The notes under the pieces: model-generated
What the model saw: the letters and a program-made list of their open reading frames with translations, nothing else
Told to the model about the DNA's origin: nothing
Databases searched by the model: none
In this document: positions 5,560 through 6,303 of the stretch, piece by piece
Layout: each line of letters begins with the position of its first letter
Position numbering within the stretch: position 1 is the stretch's first letter
Source of the DNA: an uncultured bacterium
Lineage (GTDB): Bacteria > Bacteroidota > Bacteroidia > CAILMK01
DNA length: 6,303 nucleotides
NCBI GenBank assembly: GCA_903835275.1
Contig: CAILMK010000418.1
Coordinates: 1 to 6,303, forward strand
Direction of reading: 5' to 3'
Made by a program: the position numbers and the translations under genes

Positions 5560-6303
5560 CTATTTTGTATTTGCAGCAGTAGTGATTGGGCTGCTTTGTG
5601 CAGGGACAACTATATGCTGTGCGGTATTGGGATTTGCATCGTGAGATTTTTGGAATAGTCCTGTAGTTGGAAGTACAGGTGCTATCACCATTGCAACGAT
5701 GGAAACCAGTTTGATGAGGATATTCAGTGATGGACCTGATGTATCCTTGAAAGGATCACCAACGGTATCACCCACCACGGCAGCTTTGTGCGGCTCGGAG
5801 CCTTTGTAAAACATTTCGCCTTTTATCTCAACACCTTTTTCAAATATTTTCTTTGCGTTATCCCATGCACCACCGGCATTGGACTGGAAGAATGCCATCA
5901 TCACACCGGATACAAGTACACCGGAAAGAAAACCTCCCAATGCTTCAGGGCCGAGTATAAATCCTATTACCACTGGGGAAGTCAGGGCAAGTGCACCCGG
6001 AATCATCATGTGGCGGATAGCAGCCTTGGTTGAGATCTCCACGCATTTTTCGTAATCAGCTTCGGCAGTTCCTTCAAGGATACCCTTGATTTCGCGGAAC
6101 TGGCGCCTTACTTCTTCCACCATCGCATTGGCAGCATCACCCACCGCACGCATACAGAAGGAAGAGAAAAGGAATGGTATCATACCACCCACTAATAATC
6201 CGCCAAGTACTTCGGCGTTTGCAATATTGATTCCTTTCAGTCCTGCAGTTTCCATGAATGCACTGAACATAGCCAGTGAAGTCAATGCTGCGGAAGCAAT
6301 GGC
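5560..6303 (-). CDS. hppA: Membrane-bound ion-translocating pyrophosphatase, C-terminal 247 codons (N-terminus off the right edge)
   Basis: HppA hydrolyses cytoplasmic pyrophosphate and uses the energy to pump H+ and/or Na+ across the inner membrane. The frame is open to the right edge, beginning [10 protein letters not shown]; the gene clearly continues upstream, so the TTG at 6285 is not its start. Family landmarks in the visible part (numbered from the first full codon) are EVRRQFREI (64-72), [11 protein letters not shown] (118-128), [11 protein letters not shown] (142-152), which contains a metal-pyrophosphate-binding Asp, and [20 protein letters not shown] (172-191), the most conserved signature, with Asp and Lys residues of the active site. 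Hydrophobic stretches at about 32-50, 101-117, 122-140 and 193-211 fit the last four of the usual 16 helices. The residue that separates K+-dependent from K+-independent enzymes and the ion-selecting Glu both lie outside the window, so ion specificity cannot be read. A tail of about 36 residues ([12 protein letters not shown] to the end) follows the last helix. Confidence 0.95.
   Translation of the reverse strand, partial: AIASAALTSLAMFSAFMETAGLKGINIANAEVLGGLLVGGMIPFLFSSFCMRAVGDAANAMVEEVRRQFREIKGILEGTAEADYEKCVEISTKAAIRHMMIPGALALTSPVVIGFILGPEALGGFLSGVLVSGVMMAFFQSNAGGAWDNAKKIFEKGVEIKGEMFYKGSEPHKAAVVGDTVGDPFKDTSGPSLNILIKLVSIVAMVIAPVLPTTGLFQKSHDANPNTAQHIVVPAQSSPITTAANTK

Noticed and set aside
6283..6285. 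TTG at 6285 as the start of a short pyrophosphatase
   Set aside because: The frame stays open to the window edge and the residues before it (AIASAA) match the family, so this is an internal Leu codon of a gene cut by the window edge.

Overview
The window looks like ordinary chromosomal DNA of a Bacteroidota bacterium, possibly Chitinophagales or Sphingobacteriales. The evidence is a moderately AT-rich composition, AT-rich leaders with no clear Shine-Dalgarno sequences, several TAnnTTTG boxes (the Bacteroidota -7 promoter element), a secreted parallel beta-helix protein of a type common in that phylum, a Thr/Ser-linker lipoprotein with Ig-like repeats, and a membrane pyrophosphatase. The species cannot be named from this sequence.

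Layout: (1) 1-2612, minus strand: the first 870 codons of a very large exported beta-helix protein whose C-terminus lies off the left edge. Its repeat module is duplicated; the two copies sit exactly 1650 bp apart over at least 590 bp, and one block of about 120 bp is far more similar than its surroundings. (2) 2613-2939: divergent intergenic region with one promoter-like box on each strand. (3) 2940-3350, plus strand: a 136-residue protein resembling stand-alone GyrI-like/AraC effector-binding domains. (4) 3351-3559: spacer holding a strong terminator. (5) 3560-5059, minus strand: a 499-residue lipoprotein that is essentially a string of five BIG2/Ig-like domains. (6) 5060-5559: a 500-bp gene-free stretch with a promoter candidate, a 15-bp perfect inverted repeat, a REP-like palindrome and a second copy of the same terminator. 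(7) 5560-6303, minus strand: the C-terminal 247 codons of the membrane-bound pyrophosphatase HppA.

The genes do not form an obvious pathway. Two encode envelope or secreted proteins and one an ion-pumping inner-membrane enzyme; each seems to be its own transcription unit. Both complete minus-strand 3' ends (hppA and the lipoprotein gene) are closed by hairpins identical over 36 bp. I see no convincing novel multi-gene system. The most notable signals are the mosaic internal duplication in the beta-helix gene and the palindromic elements packed between hppA and the lipoprotein gene.
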